A stretch of DNA of 64,000 bases from Herbaspirillum sp. meg3 (lineage in GTDB: Bacteria; Pseudomonadota; Gammaproteobacteria; Burkholderiales; Burkholderiaceae_D): positions 4,960,001-5,024,000 of the forward strand of contig NZ_CP022736.1 of the NCBI RefSeq assembly GCF_002257565.1, written 5' to 3'. How positions within the stretch are numbered: position 1 is the first letter of the stretch; each line of letters starts with the position of its first letter. The notes under the pieces are model-generated. The model was not told the origin of the DNA and searched no databases. It saw only the letters and a list, made by a program, of their open reading frames with translations. A program made the position numbers and the translations under genes. Positions 21,154 to 30,242 of the stretch are shown here, in pieces.

Positions 21154-21663
21154 TTATTGGGAGCGATCTGGTGCAGAAATATATTGCGGCAACTGCAGAA
21201 TCGCCTCTGCATTCGACGGTGAAAAACATTGATCCGCGGCCTCGCGATACGGCAACCATTGGTAACGCGTATGCTCGCGCGGCGCCAGCGTCACCGGAAT
21301 GCCCTGCGGCACCAGCAAGCCGAACACGTGCTCGGTATTGCGCGTCACACCCGGTGCATAGCGATGCCGCCAGACCGGATAAATTTCGTACACGTTGGAC
21401 AACTGCCAGTCCAGCAGATGATCGCACGGAACCCGATTGGCGGCTGTCGGCGAAACACTGATTTCGTCACTGACCAAGATACCTGTTTCTTCACCCACCT
21501 CGCGCCGGGCGGTTTCTGCCAGCGGCTCATCCAGCGTGTCTTTGGAACCCGTCACCGACTGCCAGTAACCGGCCTTGTCAGTACGTTCGATCAGGAGGAC
21601 GTCGAGTTGTTCGGTGTAAATAACCACCAGGACGGACTCGGGAATTTTAAATGGACGGTTCAT
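21154..21663 (-). CDS. nudB: Dihydroneopterin triphosphate diphosphatase (Nudix)
   Basis: A 169-residue Nudix hydrolase. The Nudix box is recognisable around residues 40-62, with REVGEETGI preceded at the right distance by a glutamate; the glycine is one residue further away than in the consensus. Resemblance to NudB suggests it removes pyrophosphate from dihydroneopterin triphosphate in folate synthesis. In this group nudB usually directly follows aspS; here a three-gene cassette intervenes. The ATG at 21663 follows AAGAGA; an upstream in-frame ATG 12 codons earlier is possible. Confidence 0.85.
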   Translation of the reverse strand: MNRPFKIPESVLVVIYTEQLDVLLIERTDKAGYWQSVTGSKDTLDEPLAETARREVGEETGILVSDEISVSPTAANRVPCDHLLDWQLSNVYEIYPVWRHRYAPGVTRNTEHVFGLLVPQGIPVTLAPREHTRYQWLPYREAADQCFSPSNAEAILQLPQYISAPDRSQ

Positions 21664-21733
21664 TTCTCTTGAGCATGTGACAACGTTGCCAACGCTCATT
21701 GTATCGTCAGCGGAGATTCTGCGGTGCGCACAG

Positions 21734-22642
21734 TCATGCTTCCATCGAGGCCGCGCTCTCTTCCACCAGCCAGTTGCGGAAGCTGCGTGCCGCCGCGTGC
21801 TCGATACGGTCGCGCGGCCACACCGCGTAATAACCACCGCCCAGGCTGGCGCTCGCTTCACAGGCGCGCACCAGCAAGCCTTCGCGCATGCAGGCATCGA
21901 TCATGTGGCGCCAGGCCAGGACGATGCCGTGCCCTTCCATCGCCAGTTGCAACAAAATCGGATATTGATTGGAAAGGATCTGATGCTCGATGCGCACGTC
22001 GGCGAGATCGTTCTGCGCCATCCAGTTTTGCCAGGACAACCACTGGCGTTGACCGTCTTCCTGCATGAGCAGGGTTTCCTGCAACAAGTCTTTGGGTGTC
22101 AGCGTGCGCCCGGCCAGATAAGCCGGTGAGCAGACCGGGAAGACCTCTTCATCGTACAGCCGCCGCACCGCCAGACCCGACGGTGGCCCGTCGCGCAGGA
22201 AGTAGATACCCATGTCGAAATCGGTTTCCGACAAAGCGGCCAGGCTGTCGTTGACGATCAGCCTCAGATGGCACTCCGGCTGCAGCGCCCGGAAGCGCGC
22301 CAGACGCGGGGTCAGCCACAGCACGGCAACGCCGGAAGAACAGGCGACGGTGAGTTCGCTGTGTCCTTTGCGCTTCATGATGTCTTCGGTGACCTCGGCG
22401 CAACCAACCAGCAACCGCTGCACCTCTTCGGCGTAACGCTGGCCGCTGACCGTCAGCCGCAAGGCGCGCGGTTCGCGGATGAAGAGCTTCTTGCCGAGGA
22501 AACGTTCGAGCTGCGCAATCTGGCGGCTGATGGCGCTCTGCGTCAGATGCAGCTCTGCCGCGGCGCGCGTGAAGCTGCTGTGCCGCATGGCAGCCTCAAA
22601 CGCGATCAGCGACGGCAAAGGAGGAAGTGGAGAAATACGCAT
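21734..22642 (-). CDS. LysR family transcriptional regulator (GcvA-like)
   Basis: A 302-residue LysR-type regulator with its winged helix-turn-helix in residues about 9-66 (SFTRAAAELHLTQSAISRQI is the recognition part). The C-terminal periplasmic-binding-protein-like effector domain is complete. The N-terminus RISPLPPLPSLIAFEAA is typical of the GcvA subgroup. It is the last gene of a same-strand group with an amidohydrolase and an MHS-family transporter, and I infer that it controls them. Its effector is unknown. Confidence 0.88.
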   Translation of the reverse strand: MRISPLPPLPSLIAFEAAMRHSSFTRAAAELHLTQSAISRQIAQLERFLGKKLFIREPRALRLTVSGQRYAEEVQRLLVGCAEVTEDIMKRKGHSELTVACSSGVAVLWLTPRLARFRALQPECHLRLIVNDSLAALSETDFDMGIYFLRDGPPSGLAVRRLYDEEVFPVCSPAYLAGRTLTPKDLLQETLLMQEDGQRQWLSWQNWMAQNDLADVRIEHQILSNQYPILLQLAMEGHGIVLAWRHMIDACMREGLLVRACEASASLGGGYYAVWPRDRIEHAAARSFRNWLVEESAASMEA

Positions 22643-22763
22643 GATGGGGTCCGTGGTCGAACAAGGGACAAAGAAACAAACTACTCAGAACCCCATCATA
22701 GAGCGAAAAGCGTGCCCGGCAGGCACCGAATTACATACTGCTCAAAACCGGCTCAGGTACTAC

Positions 22764-23996
22764 TCAAATACTGCTGCGATGCAGATAGCCGCCTTGCATG
22801 ACCAGCGAGAGATGCTCGCCCTGCCCCGCCAGCAGACGGATGTCCTCAAGCGGATTGCCATCGACCACGATCAGGTCGGCGCGCGCACCGGCACGGACGG
22901 TGCCCAGCTCGCCCTCGCGTTGCAGGATGGCGGCGGCAATCGAGGTTGCCGAACGAATCGCTTCCAGGTTGCCGAGGATCTCGGCGCGAATGACGAACTC
23001 CTGCGACTGATCCTGATGCATCTCGCCCAGCAGATCGGAGCCGAAGCCCATCTGCACGCCATGCTCGGCATAAATCTTCAGCGAATCGCGGCCGGCCTGG
23101 CGCACCGATTCGATCTTGGCAACCGAATCGGCCGGCAAGCCAAGACGTGCACCGTCGCGCGCCAGCGAATCATAAGTCACCAGCGTCGGCACCACGAAGG
23201 CGCCATGCTCGCGCATGATGCGTGCCGCGTCGGCATCCACCAGATTGCCGTGTTCGATGGTACGCACGCCGCAACGCACGGCGCGCGAAATGGCGCGTCC
23301 GGTGTAAGCATGTGCCATGACGTAAGTCTGTGCCGCTTCCGCTTCGGCAACGATGGCGCGGATTTCGTCTTCACTGTATTGCGTGTTGCCGATCGGATCG
23401 GTCGGCGACGCGACGCCACCCGACGCCATGATCTTGATCTGCGTTGCACCCTTCTGAATTTCTTCCCGCGCAGCCAGACGCACGGCATCGACGCCGTCCG
23501 CCACGCGGGCAATTGCACCCGCGCGGAATGCGCAGGAGCACGGCTCCAGCACATCAGAACGCGGACGGAAATCCCCATGACCGCCGGTTTGCGACAAAGC
23601 CTTGCCCGATGGAAAAATTCGCGGGCCCGGTACCAGTCCGATGGCGATGGCTTGCGCCAGTCCCCAGTCGGCGCCGCCGGCATCACGTACCGTCGTGAAG
23701 CCGCGATTGAGCATCGCTTCCACAATCGGCAAGGCGCGGATCGAAGTCAATGACCCTGGTTGCAGCGCATTCGCGCCCAGGTTCGCCAGCGAAGCCAGCA
23801 CGTGGACGTGGCAATCGATGAGGCCGGGCATGACGGTCTTGCCGCTGACATCGATACGCTTGGCCTCAGGCGCATTAATCGGTGTCGACGACACATCGAT
23901 GATGCGATCGTTTTCAATCAGAACATCGTGGCGGAGCAGCAAACTGCCTTGGGCCGGATCAAGGACGTTGCCGCCCTGCAGGAGAATCTTGGTCAT
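22764..23996 (-). CDS. Amidohydrolase superfamily protein (Xaa-Pro/carnosine dipeptidase-like)
   Basis: A 410-residue metal-dependent hydrolase with all binuclear-centre ligands visible: H63 and H65 (DCHVHV), the probable carboxylated lysine K188 (IKIMASGG), H229 (MAHAYTG), H249 (IEHGN) and D321 (GFGSDLLG). This pattern belongs to the COG1228-type group, which includes enzymes that cleave N-acyl amino acids, Xaa-Pro dipeptides and related amides. The substrate cannot be read from sequence. It begins 14 bases after the transporter stop codon, so uptake and hydrolysis of one compound is likely. A LysR regulator follows. Confidence 0.87.
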   Translation of the reverse strand: MTKILLQGGNVLDPAQGSLLLRHDVLIENDRIIDVSSTPINAPEAKRIDVSGKTVMPGLIDCHVHVLASLANLGANALQPGSLTSIRALPIVEAMLNRGFTTVRDAGGADWGLAQAIAIGLVPGPRIFPSGKALSQTGGHGDFRPRSDVLEPCSCAFRAGAIARVADGVDAVRLAAREEIQKGATQIKIMASGGVASPTDPIGNTQYSEDEIRAIVAEAEAAQTYVMAHAYTGRAISRAVRCGVRTIEHGNLVDADAARIMREHGAFVVPTLVTYDSLARDGARLGLPADSVAKIESVRQAGRDSLKIYAEHGVQMGFGSDLLGEMHQDQSQEFVIRAEILGNLEAIRSATSIAAAILQREGELGTVRAGARADLIVVDGNPLEDIRLLAGQGEHLSLVMQGGYLHRSSI

Positions 23997-24010
23997 GGAA
24001 AAATGAGAAA

Positions 24011-25312
24011 TTAAACTTGTTGCAAATACGATGGCTCACGCACAAAACGGGTGCCGACGAAACTGATGGCGGCGGCGATCATGACGTAGAACGCCGGCGC
24101 CATGGTGCTGCCCGTTGCCGCGATCAACCAGGTGATGAAGAACGAGGCAAAGCCGCCAAAAATGGTCACCGCCAGGTTGTAAGCAACCGACAAACCGGTC
24201 GACAGCACCTTAGCAGGGAACAGTTCGGAGAATGCCGCCAGAATCGGGCCGGTGTAGGTGGCAATCAGGATGCCGAACACCAGTTGAAAAATCAGCAACG
24301 AGAACAAACCCGGCGCCGCGTTGATATAGGCGAACATCGGATACGCCAACAGCAAAATCAGCAGCGCCGCACCGGACAACAAACCGCGTCGGCCGAAGCG
24401 GTCAGCGATGCGGCCGACGACAGGCGCAAACACCATGATGCACAGACCACCGACCATGCCGGCGATGAAACCGGTCGACTGCGGCAGCTTCAGCACCTTG
24501 ATCGAATAGGTTGGCATGTAGAACAACAGCACGTAGGTACAGACCGTCCACAGAATCACCATGGAAAAGCTCGCCAGCGTTTCGCGCGGGAAATTGCTGA
24601 TGATTTCCTTGAGCGGCGAATCGGTCTTGTCCTTGGCTTCAAGGAAAGTCGGCGTTTCGTCGAGGTGATGACGGATGTAATAGCCGACCGGGCCGATGAT
24701 GATGCCCAGCAGGAAAGGCAGACGCCAGCCCCAGCTCGCCAGCGCCTCAGGGCTCAGACTGCTGGTGACAAAGGTACCGACTGCAGCACCCAGCAACACG
24801 GCCACGCCGATGCTGGCCTGGATCCAGCTGGAATAAAACGCGCGCTCCTTGACCGGTGCGTACTCGGTGAGGAAGGCGGTAGCGCTGCCCATTTCGCCAC
24901 CTGCGGAGAAACCTTGCAGCAAGCGCGCGACCACGATGATCAGGGGAGCAAACAGGCCGATCTGTTCATACGTTGGTGCCAGACCGATCAGCGTCGTGCC
25001 GGCCGCCATCAGCAAAATCGTCAGCGATAAAGCTGCCTTGCGACCTACGCGGTCAGCATAGATGCCGAGCAAGATACCACCGACCGGGCGCATGAAAAAA
25101 CCCACGCCGAAAGTCGCCACCGCCAGCAACAGCGACGTCAGCTCGTTACCAGTCGGGAAAAACAGTTTGGCAATGATGACGGCGAAGAAGCTGTAGACAG
25201 TGAAGTCGAACCACTCGAGCCCGTTGCCGATCACGGTGGCGACAATCGCTCGCCGTCGTTGGTCGCCGCTGACAACAATCGGTGCAGCAGCATAAGCAGT
25301 ATTGGTTTGCAT
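24011..25312 (-). CDS. MHS-family MFS transporter (metabolite:H+ symporter)
   Basis: A 433-residue transporter with 12 predicted membrane segments and the MFS loop motif GIYADRVGRK between helices 2 and 3. The N-terminal segment GNGLEWFDFTVYSFFA is characteristic of the MHS family (ProP, KgtP, ShiA, citrate carriers). These proteins import organic acids or zwitterions with protons. The start at 25312 has the strong site GGGGGAGA; an ATG eight codons upstream lacks one. It heads a cassette with the amidohydrolase (14-base gap) and LysR genes. The substrate is unknown. Confidence 0.9.
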   Translation of the reverse strand: MQTNTAYAAAPIVVSGDQRRRAIVATVIGNGLEWFDFTVYSFFAVIIAKLFFPTGNELTSLLLAVATFGVGFFMRPVGGILLGIYADRVGRKAALSLTILLMAAGTTLIGLAPTYEQIGLFAPLIIVVARLLQGFSAGGEMGSATAFLTEYAPVKERAFYSSWIQASIGVAVLLGAAVGTFVTSSLSPEALASWGWRLPFLLGIIIGPVGYYIRHHLDETPTFLEAKDKTDSPLKEIISNFPRETLASFSMVILWTVCTYVLLFYMPTYSIKVLKLPQSTGFIAGMVGGLCIMVFAPVVGRIADRFGRRGLLSGAALLILLLAYPMFAYINAAPGLFSLLIFQLVFGILIATYTGPILAAFSELFPAKVLSTGLSVAYNLAVTIFGGFASFFITWLIAATGSTMAPAFYVMIAAAISFVGTRFVREPSYLQQV

Positions 25313-25530
25313 GATCTCCCCCCTTAGATTGAACACATGGACATGCGTTGGATAATAGGGTCAGCAAGAAGCAAGCCGGAAATGATATCTGCGCATGTCG
25401 CCATGCTTGCAGCGCATGCATGCGTAAAAGATTTATACCCATTCGTCACGCCGGCTTCACCGATGCACAGACATCGGGCTGCTCACAGCAAAGCATTCCA
25501 CGGTGCGAACAGGTGGCAACAACAAAAAAC

Positions 25531-25586
25531 GCGGACGTGAAAAAAGGCGCAATGCATTGCTGCATGCGCCTTCTTTTTTTGTCCGC
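25531..25586 (-). terminator. Rho-independent terminator after aspS
   Basis: A stem formed by 25544-25556 and 25561-25572 (one bulge) is flanked by A- and T-runs, and an outer GCGGAC/GTCCGC pair (25531-25536 with 25581-25586) closes it. It separates aspS from the transporter cassette. Confidence 0.85.
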
Positions 25587-25624
25587 GCCGATCAGGGCCA
25601 AGGCGCGGACGGTATTGCCAAGAC

Positions 25625-27430
25625 TTAGGCCTTGATCGCAGGTTCCGCATTGCGCAAACGAATATGCAATTCGCGCAATTGCTTCTCGTCGACCGCCGAC
25701 GGTGCTTGCGTCAGCAAATCTTGCGCGCGCTGGGTCTTCGGGAAAGCGATCACGTCGCGGATCGATTCGGCGCCGGCCATCATGGTCACCAGACGATCCA
25801 GACCGAACGCGATACCGCCGTGCGGAGGCGCGCCGTATTGCAACGCGTCCAGCAGGAAGCCGAATTTCAGGCGTGCTTCTTCGTCGTTGATCTTCAGTGC
25901 GCGGAACACCTTGCTTTGTACGTCAGCGCGGTGGATACGAACCGAACCGCCGCCCATTTCCCAACCGTTCAGCACCAGATCATAGGCCTTGGCGATAGCG
26001 GCTGCCGGGTTGGTCGAAATGAAATCTTCGTGACCATCCTTCGGCGAAGTGAACGGGTGATGCAGCGCGACCCAGCGCTGGTTGTCTTCGTCGTATTCGA
26101 ACATCGGGAAATCAACCACCCACAGCGGACGCCAGACGTCGTCGAACAGGCCGTTCTTCTTGCCGAAATCGCTGTGACCGATCTTCACGCGCAGCGCGCC
26201 GATCGCATCGTTGACGACCTTGATCTTGTCGGCGCCAAAGAAAATCAGATCGCCGTCTTGCGCGCCGGTTTTCTCGATGATGGCGGCCAGTGCGGCATCG
26301 TGCAGGTTCTTGACGATCGGCGATTGCAAACCGTCGCGGCCCTTGGCCTTTTCATTGACCTTGATGTAAGCCAGACCCTTGGCGCCGTAGATGGCGACGA
26401 ACTGGGTGTAGGCGTCGATTTCCGAACGCGGCATTTCTGCGCCGCCAGGCACGCGCAGGCCGACCACACGGCCGCCTTCGCTGTTGGCTGCGCCAGCAAA
26501 GACCTTGAAGTCGACATCCTTCATGACGTCGGTCAGTTCGGTGAATTCCAGCTTGACGCGCATGTCAGGCTTGTCCGAACCGTACATGCCCATCGCTGTC
26601 GCGAAGTCCATGACCGGGAACGGGTCCGGCAGGTCGATGTCGAGCACGTTCTTGAAGACCAGACGGATCATGCCTTCGAACAGATCGCGGATTTCCTGTT
26701 CATTCATGAACGAAGTTTCGCAATCGATCTGGGTGAATTCAGGCTGACGGTCAGCGCGCAGATCTTCGTCGCGGAAGCACTTGGTGATCTGGTAGTAACG
26801 GTCAAAGTTGGCGACCATCAGCAACTGTTTGAACAGTTGCGGCGATTGCGGCAGCGCGAAGAACTCGCCGGCGTTCACGCGCGACGGCACCAGATAATCG
26901 CGGGCGCCTTCCGGTGTCGACTTGGTCAGCATCGGTGTTTCGATGTCGATGAAGCCTTGCGCGTCGAGGAACTTGCGCACTTCCATCGCAACCTTGTAAC
27001 GCAGGCGCAGGTTGTTTTGCATTTGCGGACGGCGCAGATCCAGCACGCGATGTGTCAGGCGTGTGGTTTCCGACAGGTTGTCGTCGTCCAGCTGGAACGG
27101 TGGCGTGACCGATGGGTTCAGCACTTCCAGTTCGTGCGCCAGCACTTCGATCTTGCCCGACTTCAGGTTGGTGTTGCCGGTGCCTTCCGGGCGGTTGCGC
27201 ACAACGCCGGTGATGCGCAGGCAGAATTCGTTGCGCACGGCTTCAGCGTTCTTGAACACGTCGGCGCGGTCAGGATCGCAGACGACTTGCACCAGACCTT
27301 CGCGGTCGCGCAGGTCGATAAAGATCACGCCGCCGTGGTCACGACGACGATGCACCCAGCCGCACAGGCTGACAGTTTGGCCGAGCAGTGCCTCAGTGGT
27401 GAGGCCGCAGTATTGAGTTCGCATGGACAT
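25625..27430 (-). CDS. aspS: Aspartyl-tRNA synthetase
   Basis: A complete 601-residue class IIb synthetase of the bacterial type. It has an N-terminal OB-fold anticodon-binding domain (about 1-110), the catalytic core with class II motifs (motif 2 around CFRDEDLRADRQPEFTQID, motif 3 around GIAFGLDRLVTMM) and the bacterial GAD insertion domain between them. It charges tRNA-Asp. Whether it also charges tRNA-Asn depends on gatCAB or asnS elsewhere. It follows the DUF502 gene by 134 bases and ends in a strong terminator. Confidence 0.97.
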   Translation of the reverse strand: MSMRTQYCGLTTEALLGQTVSLCGWVHRRRDHGGVIFIDLRDREGLVQVVCDPDRADVFKNAEAVRNEFCLRITGVVRNRPEGTGNTNLKSGKIEVLAHELEVLNPSVTPPFQLDDDNLSETTRLTHRVLDLRRPQMQNNLRLRYKVAMEVRKFLDAQGFIDIETPMLTKSTPEGARDYLVPSRVNAGEFFALPQSPQLFKQLLMVANFDRYYQITKCFRDEDLRADRQPEFTQIDCETSFMNEQEIRDLFEGMIRLVFKNVLDIDLPDPFPVMDFATAMGMYGSDKPDMRVKLEFTELTDVMKDVDFKVFAGAANSEGGRVVGLRVPGGAEMPRSEIDAYTQFVAIYGAKGLAYIKVNEKAKGRDGLQSPIVKNLHDAALAAIIEKTGAQDGDLIFFGADKIKVVNDAIGALRVKIGHSDFGKKNGLFDDVWRPLWVVDFPMFEYDEDNQRWVALHHPFTSPKDGHEDFISTNPAAAIAKAYDLVLNGWEMGGGSVRIHRADVQSKVFRALKINDEEARLKFGFLLDALQYGAPPHGGIAFGLDRLVTMMAGAESIRDVIAFPKTQRAQDLLTQAPSAVDEKQLRELHIRLRNAEPAIKA

Positions 27431-27564
27431 ATTCAGGTTCCGTTATTCCGATTTTCAGTTTCGTTTGATTCAGTTTTTGTGTTCTTGTGTGTTCTTTAAT
27501 GCGGGCGGGCGAAGGCGGGGCAGAACAGCGCGGTCATGATGACGCAGAGGCGCTGAACGCCCCG

Positions 27565-28209
27565 TCAATTATGGTTGGCCGCGTCGCCTGCGATATCCGT
27601 GATGATCTTCTTGTCCGCCTGCATCTCCGGCGCGACAACACCCATAGAGACGATGTACTTGAGCGCTTCGTCCACGCTCATGTCCAGCTCGACGGTATCG
27701 GCGCGTGGCACCATCAGGAAAAATCCCGAGGTCGGGTTCGGCGTGGTCGGCACATACAGACTGACATAGTCGCCCTGCAGGTGGTTCTTCACTTCACCGC
27801 CGGGAATACCGGTCAGGAAAGCGATGGTCCACGAACCCTGGCGCGGATACTGCACCAGCACGGCCTTGCGGAACGCATTGCCGGAGGACGAGAACAGCGT
27901 GTCGGATACTTGCTTGACGCTGGAGTAGATCGACTTGACCACCGGTATGCGGGTCAGCAAACCTTCCCACAACGACACCACCTGACGGCCAATGAAGTTG
28001 CGCGTAGCCAGACCTGTGATGAAGATGATCAGCAACGTAAGGATGGTGCCCAGGCCGGGAATGTGGAAACCGACCAGCGCTTCCGGCCGCCAGCTTTCCG
28101 GCAGCAGTAGCAGGGACTGATCCATGGTGCCGATGATCAGATTAAGCACCCACACCGTGATTGCCAGCGGGACAAGGATCAGCAGACCGGTGATGAAGTA
28201 TTTACGCAT
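27565..28209 (-). CDS. DUF502 family inner-membrane protein
   Basis: A 214-residue protein with a transmembrane helix at about residues 5-28 (YFITGLLILVPLAITVWVL) and a second at about 50-70 (LGTILTLLIIFITGLA). A soluble domain with conserved GIPGGEVKNHLQGDYVSLYV follows. The family is widespread next to aspS in betaproteobacteria. Its function is not established, and neighbourhood alone does not indicate a link to translation. No clear ribosome binding site precedes the ATG, which begins 23 bases after fmdB and may be translationally coupled to it. Confidence 0.87.
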   Translation of the reverse strand: MRKYFITGLLILVPLAITVWVLNLIIGTMDQSLLLLPESWRPEALVGFHIPGLGTILTLLIIFITGLATRNFIGRQVVSLWEGLLTRIPVVKSIYSSVKQVSDTLFSSSGNAFRKAVLVQYPRQGSWTIAFLTGIPGGEVKNHLQGDYVSLYVPTTPNPTSGFFLMVPRADTVELDMSVDEALKYIVSMGVVAPEMQADKKIITDIAGDAANHN

Positions 28210-28232
28210 GGGATGGGTTTTCGCGGTTTTGC

Positions 28233-28619
28233 TCAGGAAGCGCTTGGCGTACTTGGAGCGCTGGGGGCACTCGGCGTACTCGGAGCAGCAGCGGCAGCAG
28301 GAGCGGCCGCCGGTGCTGCCGCAGTTGTGGAGGCGGCAGGTGCAGAAGCTCCGCCGGCGGCATCAGAAGACGCCGGAGCTTCGCTTGCAGGCAAGGCGGT
28401 ACCGGTCGCGCCGGTACTGTTGGCAACGCCGCTGCCATTGCCGCGGAAATCGGTCACATACCAGCCCGAACCCTTGAGCTGGAAGCCGGCGGCGGTCAGT
28501 TGTTTTCTGAAGCTGTCCTTGTTGCAGGACGGGCAAACGGTCAACGCGTCGTCAGACATCTTTTGCAGTACATCTTTGGCAAAACCACACGCTTCGCAGC
28601 GATACGCGTAAATCGGCAT
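28233..28619 (-). CDS. FmdB-family zinc ribbon protein with Ala/Pro/Ser-rich tail
   Basis: A 128-residue protein. Residues 1-45 form the FmdB zinc ribbon with paired cysteines CEAC and CPSC. Residues about 75-128 are a low-complexity tail of Ala, Pro, Ser and Thr, encoded by imperfect short DNA repeats (about 28245-28345). The ribbon is common beside DUF502 and aspS; its role is unproven, with regulatory or nucleic-acid-binding functions proposed for the family. The tail is longer than the bare ribbon usually annotated and may vary between strains because of its repeats. GGAG precedes the ATG. Confidence 0.88.
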   Translation of the reverse strand: MPIYAYRCEACGFAKDVLQKMSDDALTVCPSCNKDSFRKQLTAAGFQLKGSGWYVTDFRGNGSGVANSTGATGTALPASEAPASSDAAGGASAPAASTTAAAPAAAPAAAAAPSTPSAPSAPSTPSAS

Positions 28620-28781
28620 GAATTACTCCGGCAAAAATCGTCCAAAACCCTGAATTATAAAGGTTTTTCAGGCGTTTTTACGAGTCCGCCGCAAGTCAGG
28701 CCCGCCGAGGCCGGGCAAGGGCCTGGACAAGCGTTCCTAAAAGCAACAAATTGCAAAGATTATTGCAAAAGAAAGAAAAAA

Positions 28782-30167
28782 CTAGGCGTCGTTGCGGGAT
28801 TGTTCCAGAGTCTGCAAGAAACTACGGCACCACCAATGCACGTCGAACTCGCGAATCCGCGCCAGCAAGGCAGCATGGCGCTCCTTGCGCTCCTCCAGCG
28901 GCATCTGCAAGGCGTGCTGGATCGCCTGTGCCGTACCGTGCGTATCGTAGGGATTGACCAGCAAGGCTTCTTTCATCTGCTCGGCGGCGCCGGCGAAACG
29001 CGACAGCACCAGCACGCCGGGATCCTCCTCGTCCTGAGCGGCGACGAATTCCTTGGCGACCAGATTCATGCCGTCGCGCAGCGGCGTCACCAGCGCTACC
29101 GCGCAGGCACGGTACAACCCCGGCAGGCGTTTGCGCGCGACGGTGCGGTGCATGTAACGAATCGGCATCCATTCGAAATCACCATAGTCGCCGTTAATGG
29201 AGCCGCACAGGCTTTCCAGTTCGCGCTGGATATCGGCGTAGGCATCGACGTCTTCACGGCTCGGAGAGGCCACCTGCAGCAGCGTCGCGCTGTGGCGGTT
29301 TTCCGGATACTGCTGCAGCAACTCGCGGAAAGCACGGATACGATGCGGCAAACCCTTGGAGTAGTCGAGCCGGTCGACGCCGATCAGCAAGCGTCGCCGC
29401 GAGTATTCCTTGCGCGTGGTCTCAAAGGTTTCGCGCGCTTCGCGGGCACGGCCGAGACGCTGAAAGTCATCGACATCGATCCCGATCGGGAAAGCCTTGG
29501 CCTGCACCGTGCTGTTGAAGGCGCGGAACTGGCTGACCCCGACGGTCTCGGCAGTGGCTTCGGCTTTGACGTAGTGCGAAAAGTGCAGCAGATCGGCCTC
29601 GGTCTGAAAACCGACCAGATCGTAAGCAAACAGGGCGCGCATCAGCCATTCATGCGAAGGAATCGCTGCCAGGATCTGTTGCGGCGGCAGCGGAATGTGG
29701 AGAAAGAAACCGATGCGGTTGCCGCAACCCATGGCGCGCAATTCGGCTGCCAGTGGAATCAGGTGATAGTCATGAATCCAGATCAGGTCATCCGGCTTCA
29801 ACAACGGCATTAGCTTGCGTGCGAACAGCTGATTGACGCGGCGATACCCGCCGAGACGACCGGATTCGAAATGCGCCAGATCGAGCCGGTAATGGAACAC
29901 CGGCCACAGCACACCATTGGCATAGCCGCGGTAGTAAGCGTCGTGGTCTTCGGCGCACAAATCGAGTTCGGCCAGCGTGACGGAACCGGCCTGACTGACA
30001 TGCAAGGCGCCTTCACCGGGCGTGCCGTCTTCGACAACCTTGCCGCTCCAGCCGAACCAGACACCACCGGTGCGTTTGAGAGTTTCACCCAGCGCCACCG
30101 CCAGCCCCCCGGCCGCCGGCTTGCGCGGATCAGCGAGACGATTCGAAACTACAACGAGGCGGGACAT
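28782..30167 (-). CDS. otsA: Trehalose-6-phosphate synthase
   Basis: A 461-residue GT20 glycosyltransferase that joins UDP-glucose and glucose-6-phosphate. The N-terminal glycine-rich loop AGGLAVALGETL, the IWIHDYHLIPLA segment and the nucleotide-binding region around VDRLDYSKGLPHR are intact, as is the C-terminal DGMNLVAKEFVAAQ. It is the last gene of the order otsB-GH15-otsA, 75 bases after the GH15 gene, with AAAGGAG before the ATG. Trehalose made by this route is usually an osmotic or desiccation protectant. Confidence 0.95.
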   Translation of the reverse strand: MSRLVVVSNRLADPRKPAAGGLAVALGETLKRTGGVWFGWSGKVVEDGTPGEGALHVSQAGSVTLAELDLCAEDHDAYYRGYANGVLWPVFHYRLDLAHFESGRLGGYRRVNQLFARKLMPLLKPDDLIWIHDYHLIPLAAELRAMGCGNRIGFFLHIPLPPQQILAAIPSHEWLMRALFAYDLVGFQTEADLLHFSHYVKAEATAETVGVSQFRAFNSTVQAKAFPIGIDVDDFQRLGRAREARETFETTRKEYSRRRLLIGVDRLDYSKGLPHRIRAFRELLQQYPENRHSATLLQVASPSREDVDAYADIQRELESLCGSINGDYGDFEWMPIRYMHRTVARKRLPGLYRACAVALVTPLRDGMNLVAKEFVAAQDEEDPGVLVLSRFAGAAEQMKEALLVNPYDTHGTAQAIQHALQMPLEERKERHAALLARIREFDVHWWCRSFLQTLEQSRNDA

Positions 30168-30242
30168 GGTGAAACTCCTTTTTTGTTGTGTTGGACGGAT
30201 GGAAACGGAGATGGCGGAAAGATATGCATAGGCAAACGCGCG

